Part shown: one piece after another, positions 21,938 to 34,818 of the stretch | Numbering within the stretch: the first letter of the stretch is position 1 | Layout of the letters: the number at the start of each line of letters is the position of its first letter | Source of the DNA: Gonatopus flavifemur | Taxonomy: Eukaryota > Arthropoda > Insecta > Hymenoptera > Dryinidae | Assembly (NCBI GenBank): GCA_018340375.1 | Contig: JAFFJZ010000020.1 | Location: 2,914,001 to 2,978,000, forward strand | Reading direction: 5' to 3' | Length of the DNA: 64,000 bases | The notes under the pieces: generated by a model | The model's database searches: none | What the model was told of the DNA's origin: nothing | The model's input: the letters and a program-made list of their open reading frames with translations, nothing else | Translations under genes and position numbers: made by a program

Positions 21938-22571
21938 GGGGTTATACGCAGTCAGGATTTCCAAAAAATGGATTTTCTTTTTTCTCCATTTTCGTAATGT
22001 ACACATATTCAAGTATACACACAGAAAATTTCAAGTCAATCCGATAAATATTTTCCAAGTTACACGGGCATGTATAAAAATTTTTTTACTATGTGAAAAA
22101 ATCAATCATTTATAGTTTTATAAATATATTTGTCAGTCATTTATCGAAGGTTTCTTCTCACCAATAAATATTTTCCGTTTTATAGACAATTTGAAGACAA
22201 AAATTTTCATCAAAAATTGAAATTTCTTCTTTGAGACGCCGCCATTTTGTTAAGCATTCATATTTCACTTATTCCTCCGATTAAGTACTAGATTATATCT
22301 TGTATTAACGAATTTTTTTCGGTTCTTTCATTTCGAATGACCCAGTCCAGTGATATCGTGGTCACCGCAAGACAGCTTTTTTTTAAGGAGCTTCTGGAGA
22401 TCGGTTATAGCAGCTTGAAAAATCATTATTTTTACAAATAAAAGATATGAAGACAGAGTTGAAGGTTACCACAATATGTACATCAACTTCTGCGTCAGTA
22501 AATTAAAATGTTGATCCAGGAGAAATTCATGAAAAATCGCTTTTTTCGCCCTTCTGACTGAGTATAACCCC
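21938..22571. mobile_element. Non-autonomous element with GGGGTTATAC ends
   Basis: The inverted termini are GGGGTTATACGCAGTCAG and CTGACTGAGTATAACCCC, 634 bp apart. The interior is AT-rich with no ORF of interest. The flanks (TTGA / TTAA) do not settle the target duplication. Probably a short DNA transposon. Confidence 0.65.
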
Positions 22572-23189
22572 TTAATATAAATTCCTGTTGAATTGTTGTG
22601 TTGGTCGGAGTTGATAATTATTCCCTCTTGAAATTCAATCCTCATGAATCAGATTTGATATACATTTATATGCATTGAGTGATTTCAAATCTGATGACAG
22701 GAATCTCAGTCCATTTTTGGTTTCAATAATGTAAAAATTCGCATGGATTCATGCACTATACTGTGTGATACCTGCTTAAAAAATCTGATCTCTATTGATC
22801 GGATAAATTCAATATTGAAAATAGAATATGAGTTTTCATTGGAAAATTCTGCCCTGCTGAAAGTGCCAGACAAGTTCGGACAGATTTTTGACCAGGATCT
22901 GTCAGGAATGAGATGGTTTTGTATGGTTTATACATGCGTCTATTTCAGCCTGGTTGAAAAAGTGACAGGATTAGTCCGGATTCTCAGGTGTCAAGATCAG
23001 TGAAGGATTTCCGACTCAGTAATTCAGCAGGATGGGTGAGGATATCCAGAATAATCAGGATATGTAAGTTTTACATTGGAATGTCCAGTACAGAAGCGCA
23101 CACGAACTTGTTGGGATTACCGGCACATTCGATGGTGACCGGTTCAATACGGATTGTCGGCCGTAAATAACACCCGCGGTTGGCAGTCA
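22572..23189. other. Non-coding; decayed repeat fragments
   Basis: Contains a small inverted repeat (ATCAGATTTGATATACA near 22650) and a partial member of the CCCTGCTGAAA-GTGCCAG foldback family at about 22853-22985. No gene is seen. Confidence 0.45.
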
Positions 23190-24810
23190 TTCACGTTTTA
23201 TAAAATCATTCCGTTTCACATTGGAATGGCTAAACAAAAAATTGTCCGGTTATATAAGATAAACCGGTACACTGAAACTTGGAAGGTTCATCCCGGCAAG
23301 ACGACTACAAACAGTGCTTGGCTCTGACAGTGACTCACGTCGTACAAGAATTGACTGTCCCTGTCTGGAATCACGGATCAAGAATTTGGTTGGTTTTGTT
23401 TGGAGCGTTCACACAAATCTTCGTTTCATAGACGATGGGATTCATCTGGAATGGCTGAAAGAAAATCTGTCCGGTTATATAAGATACCCATACAGGAAAC
23501 CCCGAGAATGTAAACACAGCCAATAATCGGCCCATGTATGGCTACCATTTAATGGCCAATAATGGATTCACATCATTGGCACAACTGTGGCCCACCACTG
23601 GCTGATAAGAAAGGCCAGCAATGAAAACAGCCGATAATCAGCCGATGTACGGCTACGGTAAACGGCCAACAATTGATTCCCCGTTACTGGCTGGAATATG
23701 GCCTATTACTGGGTGAAATGGATTCCAAAGTTGAATGTATTGTATTCGTAATCACCCCTGAAAAAAGTTTGTTTTGGCCTTATTTCTATTACGTTGAATA
23801 AATAATTCATATCCATCAAATACGTTTTACATGATTCAAATGAATTCTTATTCATATAGATAATCAATTACTTTCTCATGTAAATAACAAAAAAATTTGA
23901 AGGAATAAGCAACTGAATTCAACTGATTTATCGAGAATACTTTTGACTCGTATAATTTTACATTTGAGATTGTCGAAATATCAGGCATGCAAATCTATTT
24001 GGAAAAAAACATCCATTTCTGATCTTGTGAAAACTGGAATGACAAACATCCCAAAAACAAAAAAGTGTTTTGTGTCACGTTTAACCACTCATTTGAACTA
24101 ATACTGAACCGATTATTCTGGAACGCAGTCATATTACCATTGGCTATCATTATTATTATGCCCTCGTAATCTGCCATTGATGGCTAACACTCGAACATTA
24201 TCCCGAAATTTCTGGCCATAAATCGGGATCATTTAGCCCCATTACTGGGCCAATCAATAATTTTATACATGGCCCATTATTTATTGCCATTACTGGACCC
24301 ACGTTATCATCCAGCAATTAACCATTGATGAGCCATTAATGGGCGCCATTAACGGGCAAAGAACGCCGTTTGTGGTCCAGTAACGTGCCATTATTGGGCC
24401 AATTGTTCAACCCTGTATGGGTAAACCGGTACACTGAAACTTGAAAGCTTCATCCTGGCAAGACGGCTAAGAATAGGGCTCGGCTCTGACGGTGTCTCAC
24501 GTCGTACAGGAATTGACTGTTCCTGACTGAAATCCCGGGTCAAGAATGTGGTTGGTTTCGTTTGGAGCGTTCACACAAATCTTCGTTTCATAGACGATGG
24601 GATTCATCTGGAATGGCTAAACGAAAATCTGTCCGGTTATATAAGATAAACCGGTACACTGAAACTTGGAAGGTTCATCCCGGCAAGACGGCTACAAACA
24701 GTGCTTGGCTCTGACAGTGACTCACGTCGTACAGGAATTGACTGTTCCTATCTGGAATTTCGGATCAAGAATTTGGTTGGTTTTGTTTGCTGCGTTCACA
24801 TAAATCATTA
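23190..24810. repeat. 225-bp tandem repeat array, split by an insertion
   Basis: The motif GGAATGGCTAAACGAAAATC and the following TGTCCGGTTATATAAGATAA recur at 23223, 23448 and 24610. The first spacing is 225 bp; the second is 1162 bp, which is 225 once the 935-bp insert and its 2-bp TSD are removed. Each unit holds ACCGGTACACTGAAACTTGG, CATCCCGGCAAGACGGC, CTCACGTCGTACA and a TATATAAGATA box. A diverged unit lies at about 28021-28215, beyond the LINE. Function unknown. Confidence 0.88.
23487..24421. mobile_element. TA-inserted element with CCCATACAGG ends and subterminal repeat arrays
   Basis: The ends CCCATACAGG and CCTGTATGGG are flanked by TA at 23485-23486 and 24422-24423. The uninterrupted sister repeats (AAGATAAACCGG) show the empty site. 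The outer thirds are packed with short words such as GGCCAATAATGG, CCATTAATGGG and GGCCATTA in both orientations, resembling arrays of transposase-binding sites. The middle is AT-rich. No transposase is encoded. Confidence 0.88.
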
Positions 24811-25302
24811 TTGTTGCGTCGTGACTCATTAATTAGAGAGTGTCGACCTCTCTCGTCGCAACGACTCATTGAAGGATGATTTATCATATGTCATTACTTC
24901 CCCAATGCTTATCATCTGTCGTTCAACCCACTTATCGACATCGATCTCTGGTATTCTAATTTCTCCCACGAGGTCTTCTTCTCTTCTCAGCTCTCTGCGA
25001 GAACACATCGTTCTTCTCCATTGCGAACCTTTATATCGCGCTCTTCCATTAAAGTTCATCTTTTGTTTCCCGTGAAAATCCAAATATAATAACGGATTTA
25101 TTTAACAAGACCAATTATTGTTCAATTTATGTTTTATATGGAGTTTTATTAATTTAGAGTAGATTAGTGCGGTACACAATTCATGATGGCCATCAAAATG
25201 TGTGATTGATTGCGGCGTGTGTGACGGGCCCAGTAAGAAGGCATTATTGTAATTAATACAAGGAAAATTATTTGTGAGTATTTTCATATAGATTGTGATT
25301 TG

Positions 25303-27785
25303 ATTTTTTTTTTTTTATTGCAATACACGGGTTAGCACCCTTTGATATAAAAAGTAAGTACAGAGTCAATACAAGACAGCGTCCAAAGACGCATGAAATA
25401 CAATTACAATATGGTCATGCATTAACCGACAGTTTGAACCGATTCAAGGAAACACCAAACAATTCCATCGACCGATCGAAATTATTTGCTAATTCACAAA
25501 TGCGAGAAATCGGATCATAATTTCCAAATCTAGATCTCAATTGTACAGGTCTAAATAAAAGCGCTCTCCTAACTGGTCTACCGGGGATGTTAAAATTAAC
25601 TTTACTCAGCAATGACTCGCAATCAAGACAACCATTAATCAATTCAAAAAGAAATAGGAGATCATTCATTTGTCTCCGCTCTTCGAGGGTAGTTAAATTC
25701 ATTCTGTGAAGAATTCTGGAGTAATCATGGTCAGAATATCTCATGGGGCAGCCTATTCTAAGAGCAGCAAAGCGTAAAAACTTGTGTTGCACACTCTCAA
25801 TCATTCTAATATCCTTCTTCAAGTACGGAGACCAAATAGAGGACGCATATTTAAGATGGGGTCTAATTAAAGAGGAATATAGTAATTTTAATGACCTAAC
25901 ATCTTTGAAATCACTAGAAAATCTTTTGACGAAGCCGAGATTTCTCAGCGCAGTACCACAAGCTTTCACAGAATGCTCAGAAAAATCCAATCCATCATTT
26001 ATAGTTACACCAAGATCAACATAAGATTTAACAGTATTCAATGTAACATTTGCAATCTTGTAGGAGAATATGAGAGGATTCCTTGACCGCGAGATTCTCA
26101 TTACACAGCATTTTTCTAAGTTCAGATGCAGAGAATTACGGGTGCACCAAGAATCTAATCTCGATAAATACTGACTGTAAGTGATGAACATCCGCAAGAC
26201 ATTTTATGTTCTTGAAGATTTGTAGATCATCAGCAAATACCAGGAAATCACAATCATTAGGAACCTGCCCAATGTCATTTATGAATAGCAAAAATAAAAG
26301 TGGACCAAGGTGGGATCCCTGGGGCACTCCCGAAGAAGGTATAATCGGTTCAGAAAAACAGTTCCGAACTTTTACCATCTGCACCCGATCAGTTAAGTAA
26401 CTCTGGACCCAAAGTTTCAGATTACCAGATATTCCAAAGCTACTCAACTTAGATAGAAGAACGCTGTGAGATACAGTATCAAACGCTTTACTGAAATCAG
26501 TGTGAATAACATCAACTTGTGAGTTATTCTCCAGCGCAATGGCGGTGTAATTACAGAAAGCAGCCAAATTCGTAGTAGTAGACCTCATTGACATGAAACC
26601 ATGTTGTTCCGGGATAATTAGAGGAGACAACAAAGGAGTAATCTTGTCAACAACCACGCGCTCAAAAATCTTAGACATAACATTTAAAATACTTATAGGT
26701 CTATAATTCTCAGCATCTAGTTTATTACCATGCTTGAAAATAGGAGAGATCAGGCTCGTTTTCAATTCAGCAGGGAAACATCCGGAAGAAAGAGATTCAT
26801 TAAAGATAAGCCAAAGCGGTCGAGAAAGAATAAATTTGCAAGACTTGAACAGCAACGGCGGAAGGCCATCAAATCCTGGGCCCTCGCTCGTATCTCACGA
26901 ATCAAGAACAGAGTAGATCTCTCCTATGGTAATAGCCAAATCAGGAAGCATGTTAAATGACATATCATGTCTAGAATGGTTAACATTAACCGAGTTATGT
27001 GAAGCGAAAACCGATGAAAAGTGATCAGCAAAAAGGTTAGCCATTCCAGCTGCAGAGTCAGCAACTACATTATTTAACATGATAGTACTAGGTAAGTCAT
27101 TAAATGAACGCTTACTGTTAACAAAATTCCAAAAAGATTTGACTCCTTTTGAATGTTAGTCTCAACTTGGCGAATGTAATTCAAATAACAAGCCCGAGCT
27201 CGTGATTTACATTGAGCACGCAAAAAAGAGGACGCTAAATAATCGCCGCGACTATAAGACGATTTGTAAATCATACTTTCTTTCTTCTAATTAATTTTTT
27301 GAGCTCAGGAGTAAACCTAGAGGATATATAGATCTTTTGATCAATGTTTTCGGAACGTACTACTCAATGGCCACAGAAAGTTGATCATGCAAAAAACTAA
27401 TAGCAGTATTTACATTCATGCATTTTAACTCCAAATCCCAATCAATTTGATTCAAATGCTGCCGTATAGAAAAAAAATCAGCCAATTTATAATTATACCG
27501 GTACGTGTCGGTACAAGACAAAGATCTCAATGAGAGAGAATACAATCTAATTCCAATAGGGGGATGATAAGCACCACAATGTAGGAGGTAATCAACCGGA
27601 CTAATAGTCTCAACATACTCATCGGTGGTAAAAATCAAGTCCAGCATACCATTGAAATCATTGTAAATATTGTTTTTTTGATATAAACCAAAGTAGTTGA
27701 AATATTCAGTCAAAATCTCCACCGAAGACCTTTCATTCAGTGTCACACCAGGACGAAACGATGCCGTTAGAGAAGAGTCGTCATT
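25303..27785 (-). mobile_element. 5'-truncated LINE, jockey/CR1-like, minus strand
   Basis: On the minus strand the element runs from about 27785 to a poly(A) tail (T-run at 25303-25316) preceded by AATAAA. The 5' end begins inside the endonuclease domain. Frameshifts break the coding sequence near 27360, 27080, 26880 and 26150. A flanking duplication was not identified. It lies between the 225-bp repeat array and its diverged outlier at 28.0 kb, so it may have landed in or beside that array. Confidence 0.85.
25415..27746 (-). pseudogene. LINE ORF2: endonuclease end, reverse transcriptase, C-terminal domain
   Basis: The order on the minus strand is: the end of an apurinic-type endonuclease (DFNGMLDLIFTT, 27746-27360); an RT linker; then the RT core at 26855-26136 with YRPISILNVMSKIFERVV, DFSKAFDTVSHSVL, SSGVPQGSHLGPLLF and the catalytic FADDLQIF. 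The C-terminal domain at 26197-25415 has SSLIRPHLKYASSIWSPYL. These motifs fit the jockey/CR1/R1 group of LINEs. The enzyme would reverse-transcribe the element at a nicked target, but several frameshifts make this copy dead. Confidence 0.88.
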
Positions 27786-28020
27786 GCGTCATTTTCTGAA
27801 ATATATCTATGACTTTTCGGTCAAACTTTTGTAACGAAATTCTTTCTATCCACGAACGAAGAAGCCGACCCAGCGTTCATTCTATTATCTTTCTCAGTTC
27901 TCTTTCTTGCTCACGAACTCAGATTATAGTTTCTTTATGGAATTATTTGATCTCCCCATATTTATCCTTTTTTCTATTCTTTCTCAATTTACTTCCGCTC
28001 GAGAAGTAACAATTATCTCA
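27786..28020. other. Short non-coding stretch beside the LINE
   Basis: Pyrimidine-rich sequence (TTTCTCAGTTCTCTTTCTTGC). No gene motif. It may be the flank of the LINE target. Confidence 0.4.
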
Positions 28021-28235
28021 TATAAAACGGGACTAATCTGGAATGGCTCAACGAAAATTTGTCCGGTTATGTAAGATAAACCGATAGATTGGAACTTGAG
28101 AAATTCATCCCGGCACAACGGCTGAAAGCAGGGCTGGGTGCTGACGGTAACCCACATCGTATAGGAATCCACTGTTCTCATCAGGAATGGCGGGTGTAGG
28201 CTGAGGTCGATTTTGTGTGACGCGTCCAGCACATA

Positions 28236-28557
28236 ACCCTGCTGGAAATGCCAGACAGATCCGAACAAAAAATAGTTCTCAGGCTTCGAACAGTTTTTGT
28301 CCCAGGTAATCCGGTCAAAAACTGACAAAATTTCTACCTGGTTTTGTCCCTGCTGAAAATGCCAGGCAGATCCGGACAAGAAATAGTTGACATAGACATT
28401 TTTCCTGTCAGTTTTTAACAGGATATTTTATGTTTGGTGATTCCGGACAAAACCAGGGAGAAATTTCATCAGTTTGTGACCAGATTTCTTGGGACAAAAA
28501 CCGTTCAAAGCCGGACAACTATTTTTTGTTTGGATTCGCCTGGAATTCTCAGCGGGG
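28236..28557. mobile_element. Foldback element, CCCTGCTG-AAATGCC family (copy 1)
   Basis: The inverted ends are ACCCTGCTGGAAATGCCAG and CTGGAATTCTCAGCGGGG, with arms continuing through AACAAAAAATAGTT and AACTATTTTTTGTT. TA lies at both borders (28234-28235 and 28558-28559). Non-coding. Related foldbacks lie at 38905-39178 and, partially, at 22853. Confidence 0.65.
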
Positions 28558-28949
28558 TATATGGGCCAATTGAAAATTCAGTGCAGATAAATTTGTCCGT
28601 GTGTTCTGATATTTCATTGAAGCGACTAGTATGCCATTATTGATACTAAAGTGCCAAATTTGAGACAAAGACTGAGGATTATGATCAACGCTACCACAAA
28701 CCTCGAAATAGTGTTGATTTATCACCATTTTTTTTTTAATAGCAGAGTAATCATTCTTGGTAACAGAGTGGTTTCTAATGTGAGTGAATCATGTTCCAAA
28801 TATTGCATGAGGATATAAATAATTATATTAGGATGAAATGTTATTTGGGGATGATTGAAATTTATGATAAAAGTGTTCTGCACCCAATTTCAGATTCATC
28901 TAGATACGTGGGATATGTTAAACCTACATGAAAAACCACTCTGTTACTA

Positions 28950-29380
28950 CACGGAGAAAACGGGACAATGGTGACCATTGTCCTGCTCAATGGCTTTCAT
29001 TGAATCGCAAAAAAATTTGTTTCGAACCTCAGCTATCATTGCGCAGGTATTGAGACGTATTGACTCGCTCAATGGTCAGCATTGCGCCGCACACTTTTGG
29101 AAAAACATTGGGCAGCATTGCACGAGCACTATGATTCCATTTCCGAATCTTGAAGATTGTTGAGCGGAACAATGCTCATCATTGACCAGCCACTAATCAC
29201 CTATGCGCTGTTCAAAGTTGATAAATTCACTGGTTTCGTGATATTTATTGTGTGCCCAATCGGTATCGATGTATCGGAGATCGATCTCTACAATGCACAT
29301 TTACCGATAATCATCATGTTAATTCCATTTCTTCTTTGTATATCATTTGCAGGTACTCAAGCGTAACCTCAACTCTGGAA
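28950..29380 (+). repeat. Element A, left terminal inverted repeat
   Basis: Starts CACGGAGAAAAC, followed by the self-palindrome GACAATGGTGACCATTGTC and several CTCAATGG words. It matches 37890-38316 in inverse orientation, closely up to about 29235 (a shared 61-codon chance ORF differs at a few residues) and then more loosely through TCGGTATCGATGTATCG. Confidence 0.85.
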
Positions 29381-30568
29381 AATCTTGCTGAAAATCATGA
29401 GCGAAAGTACATATAACAATTGAACAGATTTCAAGTTCAATGTAATTTTTTGATTGCGAATTGTGCATTGATCATTCAAAATTTTCCGCTCATGAACAGA
29501 AATAAATAAAATGGTACAGCAAACTACACAGGCCTCCAGAGATTTTCTAAAATTTAAGGCAATATCTTCAAGAAGTATCAGGAATCTTGGAGGATTTTCT
29601 AAAAAATCCCTGATGGTATTTTGACAGAGGTCTTATGCAACACGAATACGCTGTTAAAAAAATCTGAATTTTAATGGAAATTTTCTTATGGAATTAAATA
29701 TCTCCATATTGAATTTAATGAAATTCTTAAATGGATTATGAGTTACGAAGTTTCAAAATTCCTTATTAAAATGTGGAAAATTAATTATTAAATTCACAAA
29801 TATTTCATTAAAATTGAGAAGAGGTTTATTGAAATTAATATCATGTAAAAAGTTTCATAATAAGTTCATGAAACTTGAGGCAGGTTTTTCTTACAGTGTA
29901 GGTAATGAAAAAACACCTTGGAGATGTTTAAAAATGATTAAAGAGTTTTTACATATTTCTCAAAGCGTTTTCAAAGGTTTCTTAAAATTATCTTGAAGAT
30001 TTCTTGAAGTGTCATCAATCATTCCTTGCAAATTTCTCAAAGATTTCTTGAAGATTTTGTGTAGATTCCTGAAAAGATTCTTGAAAAGATCTCTTAAAGA
30101 TTTTCCAAGATCTTCAAAAACTCACGTATTGTAAAGACCTTATAAACTCGTCAATTTCTAGATTTTTTTGAACCGCACAAAAATATTCTTGAAAACTCTC
30201 TACTAGTTTTGCATAATTCTCAAGCAAAGTTCGTCAATTGTAAAGGATTGATTGGGAATTCATTAGAATGAAAACTAGACGAAAATGCATGATTCGACTC
30301 TTTCTACCAGTGAAACTTGTTGATGAATGAAGAATCCTTACTTTCGAAACGCATCAAACATCAAGTCACCTACGAATAATATCTTCGCATTGATTAATTT
30401 CATTCTGTGTAATGATTTAGTAATCAAAACAACATGCTGGGGGAAATTTCGTTTATTGTCTATGATTATTGTTTTGAAACCAATAGAAAAACAACTGCTT
30501 GAAGTCTAAATATACCATTAGAAATTGAAACTGTACATGAAGGCGAGCAGCAATTGCAATCATACGGT
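29381..30568. other. Element A: non-coding left interior
   Basis: AT-rich, with repeated TCTTGAAGATTT-type words at about 30000-30120. No protein motif was recognised. It lies downstream of gene 2 of element A. Confidence 0.45.
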
Positions 30569-32771
30569 CTACACCCATCGCTTCGGAATGCAATTGACAA
30601 ATTTAATTCCAACCTGATCGATGATTCGAGTGATATGCGAAATCGTAACGTTGGAAAGCTCTTCTATTGTAAAAGAACGCCAGGCATGTGGATATAACAT
30701 TGCGTCTTCTTGAAAAATATACGATTGAAAATGTTCGTCGTAATTTGTATAATTTGTTAATTCTTTCGTTATTACGAGAATATCCTGATCATTATTTTTT
30801 ACAATGATATGAACCGAAAAAAATTGATTACGTTCAGTACAGTAACATAAGTATCGAATTTCTCGATATTTTGTGATTATGGAAAATAATTGACTGCAAA
30901 ATATCAATTCTGTCAATTAATTTCAATGATGGAAAGGAGAAATAATCATGTATTTCTGGAAGATCTTGAACTACTGAAGAACTTACAGAGCCGCCTTTGT
31001 ACATCAAATCATCTTCACGTGAAACATTACATCGAATTCTTCGACTAAGTCGCAACTGACACTTAATAGCTAGAGTTTTGCACACATTGACACGACTAAG
31101 AGATACGTGTGATGTAATTTTGAGCTCACGACTTTTACTCTCCTATCTCATCGTTGCTAGATTCCATGCTGGACCAAAACGCCTCATCATTCTTGGATAA
31201 TGGATCAAGAAATGGTGCTGCGGTTTCAAACAATCACCGAACAACGATGTTAACAAACCTAAATATTCTTGAATTGAACTTTGTAAATAATAAGTTGAAC
31301 CTACATTCATTGCAGGGGCCATGATAATATTGATAATCTCGGTCAACAGAATGATAAGTCTCCAGTATTCATTTTGCCGTGGGACTTTATCTCCAATTAG
31401 AGGACCGACATTTCATGAAAAACAAAGCGACTCGCTCGCCGACATTTTTATGAATTTGTTTTTCACTTAAGCAATTGAAATTGGACGTGGTTGATTACGA
31501 CATTCGTCATCACCATAATTGAAATCATTTATTCTCTTGTTCAACTGATCGCATGTGAAAAAATTATTTACAAGAATGAAATTGTGCAAAATTAGACCGA
31601 CATCGTGTTGCCAAAAACCTTCGAAAATATCGTGCATTGGGTCAATGGTTATAATGTCAAGAGAGGCTGCAGATTTCAAGTTATACAAAGCTGGAATGCC
31701 TGCAACACCCGTAGAGCTTGGCTCGTTTCGTGCAAAGTGCTTCAAATAATTACAATGTGTGCGTAACGTACACAAATCTTCAGTGAATATGGAATTCAGA
31801 TCTGAACTGTGGATAAGACAAGACCTGCAAGGGTAATTCGCTGAAAACCCTCGCATGAATCCTAGTAGCGTGTGACTCGCTAGATTGTCACCTATCATTT
31901 CAGCTAATGAAAAATATATTTTATTTGTCCCAGATGGTGTTGATATCGTGATTCCCTCAGTTTCTAAGGAATGGTGTTCTGCTACAGCTCTTGAATAGAT
32001 TTTATCCGAAGATACAAGATTTTGCTCAGAAGATTTATAAAACATAAGTACGAAAATATTTTCTATCTTAGATAGCAAATGAGGCGGAAGGCAAGGAATT
32101 ACAATATAAACCCCACTCACTTTGTTGACGCCCTTGTGACTTCCTAACGGATTGTTAGTTTCAAAGTCATCTTGATACAGTAACAAAGGCAAAACTGTGC
32201 GATTGTTGAACCATTTTTTTTTGTCATTCCAGTATTCCCCTTGAACGATATTTGTTAAAACTTTCGTTTGTTTGTCTAAAGTATTTAAATGTGACATTGT
32301 ACATTCAAACATGTCTGGTAATTCGAAAAACTTTGTCAAAACATTGCGTAAGGGGATGACTTGGACAGTGACTACTTTCTGTTCCATAGACGAGTAATTT
32401 CTCTCACTTGTGTTTTTCTCCGCGGAAACGATGTTCCCTGGAAATTTCTACTTCCGATGGAGGTTTGAAACTTCCAGAATTTGCGAAGAAGTCCAGACAT
32501 TGCCGTTCTGCTTGGAAACCCTCAAAAGGATTTTGCAACTTTTGGAACATATAACACTGTGTATTTAAATGGTCGTTCGACTCACCAAGCATTTTCAACC
32601 GTTTCAGTAGTTGTTCAAATAACAAATTCATTGGACTTTGTTTCAAAAAACTTCCAAAGAGGCCTAAAATTTTATGAACTTTACTACGTGGTCAATCGAT
32701 GAAATAATATAATTCGCTCACTAAATCTTCTGCAGATGCTGACATGCGATTTACAAAACTTTCTGGGTCCA
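30569..32771 (-). pseudogene. Element A gene 2: CMC-like transposase, degraded
   Basis: Minus strand. From the start near 32771 (MDPESFVNRMSASAEDLVSE) the frame is broken by a stop near 32695, by a shift near 32400, and again near 31467, 31143 and 30900. Conserved blocks align with element B: VIPLRNVLTKFFELPDMFE, LLLYQDDFETNNPLGSHKG, a Cys cluster CRSCLIH, DPMHDIFEGF, and CLKPQHHFLIHYPRMMRRFG. That last block (LKP-x-H-x-L-x-HYP...GP) is the most diagnostic. No zinc finger comparable to that of B's gene 2 is seen upstream. In an active element the protein would cut and join the transposon ends. This copy is dead. Confidence 0.78.
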
Positions 32772-33393
32772 TAATGAAACAGAAGGAAGCGTGATTTTGA
32801 ATATGAGGAATTATTTAAAGATAATTCAATGAAGCGTGTGTACTTTACAAACAGTGTCTATTCCTGCAGTTCTTGTTCAAAATAATGCAACGCTTATTTC
32901 GTTACCATCGGCAATTTTTCTTCAGGGAGAGTTATTTTAAAGATTATTTTTTTGAGTAACAACCACACGGGAGCAACTTCTTTGGGATACGGTATTCTGT
33001 ACGTTGTAAAAATTTTCAATGCCGTGTCAATAGCTTCAATAGGAGAGTGGAGTGCATATCTTATGTTCCCAAGCGCGACGTGACATTCTTGAAAAGACGT
33101 TATAGGGCCAACAGTAATGAGAACAGGCTTCCACAATTCAGTCTCGGCAATATTTTTTTGACAATTTTCAACGGCTTGTTGCAAATCTGTTTCATTCTGA
33201 AAAAGTGATGAAGGGCATCATTATTCAACAAATTATGAAAGAATTGTTCATATTCCGGACTCTATTTTCTCAAGCCCTGAAGATAGAAATTCGCGTGAGG
33301 AATGTCCTTAAACAGTACGAATATTGTCCAGCAGTGAGTTTAAAACCACACATAATTTGTAAAAACTTTTTCATTCCGTTTAAAGGTACAGAT

Positions 33394-34818
33394 CCCATGT
33401 AGAAATGGCAAAACAAGCCAACATAGGCTCAATACTGTTTGCCAGAGATACCAGTACTGGCAAATCCAAGGCTACCATCACATTGGGGGTATTGGCAAAA
33501 TGTTCTGACGAGAGCATTATTTTATACATGAGCGATTATATTATTTACAACCGTGTTGATCATGCTGATTCATGTACGTCCGTCATCGTAGAACTCTGGC
33601 ATTTCCAAAGACTAGTGATTAACTCAAAAGATCAAATGACCCTGTTGTGAATATTCCATAAAGTCCCATTAAAAGTGTTCAAAGTTTTGATTGAATACCA
33701 TTAAATTCTATTGTGACCCATTCAATTTCCCGTTATCTGAATTCTGCGAAGTGAATCATTGTTATTCCAATACTGGTATACTCTCGTCAATTTGATATGA
33801 TAAATAATTTCTTCAACTCTTGCTTCCAACTGGCACAACTTGACGTACAAAAAACTATCTAAAAGGGGTTTCAATGATATTTTGCTGAGAGATAAACTCT
33901 GAATCTAAATCTAAAGAACCCTAAATATTCTAAAATATACCTCTCAGCGTTGCAAAAAGCATCTTGAACTCGTCTTGAGAGATTGATGTTTTCATGAACA
34001 TCATTTCAATACCAACTCATGATCGATTTCATATTTAACTAGTGACCCAAAGATACTGAAACTTTCTATGCTGTGCATAACTACCAGACCAAACTTGAAC
34101 CAGACCAGGGTACCCGAGCTACAATGGACAGAAAAATTTCATGTTTGCCAGCTGAGATTGTAGGAAGTGATACTATATCCACTAACACATAACCTTTTTT
34201 GTGTGCACATGAATGCAGAAAGGGGCATGTGTTAGCAGCTATAGTATCGCTCTCTACAATCTCGGCTGACGTACATGAAACTTTTCTATCCATTGTAGCT
34301 TGGGTACCCTGAACCAGACTGGGTCAATCAAGTTAACTGTATGAAAAACTCGGACCAACGTTGGGTCAATGATTGTGTACACTACGGTTATTATTCGCCT
34401 GACATATTGAATAATCCCTTCAATTCTGTGTCAGTACTATAACAGCCTTGCCTTACTAGAGTAACGATGTTCCCGAAAAGATAGGTGTGATCCTAATCCA
34501 ATTCTGTATTCGAACAACATTGAGTCAGTACTGGTACAGTATCGTCTTTTTGTGGCAATTCAGCATGCTACCAACTTTAGTTCAAAACCGGTGTAGATTC
34601 ACTCTTCTACACACGGTATTCCCTGAATCCTATTGACGTAATACTGTCAAAAAACTGTCTGTTCACGTGAACCAACCATCTGAAATTTATTGATAGGTAA
34701 TGCCAGTGGAAAAACAATCATGATACCGAATAGGAACAGTCGTTTTTGTCAAAATCTGGCAAATACAACTTTGCCAGTACTGGGAGTCATATGTCAACTT
34801 TGATAATTTCTACATGGG
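33394..34818. mobile_element. Insertion in element A gene 1, CCCATGTAGAAAT ends
   Basis: CCCATGTAGAAAT at the left faces ATTTCTACATGGG at the right. The inner CCAGTACTGGCAAA is also repeated inverted, as TTTGCCAGTACTGGG at about 34770. AT lies outside both ends, but the duplication is not certain. It occupies an intron of gene 1. No coding motif. It contains a hAT MITE. Confidence 0.6.
34106..34311. mobile_element. hAT-type MITE with CAGGGTACCC ends
   Basis: The termini CAGGGTACCCGAGCTACAAT and ATTGTAGCTTGGGTACCCTG are inverted, with arms of about 75 bp. The 8-bp duplication AACCAGAC is exact at 34098-34105 and 34312-34319. 206 bp, non-coding. Confidence 0.92.
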
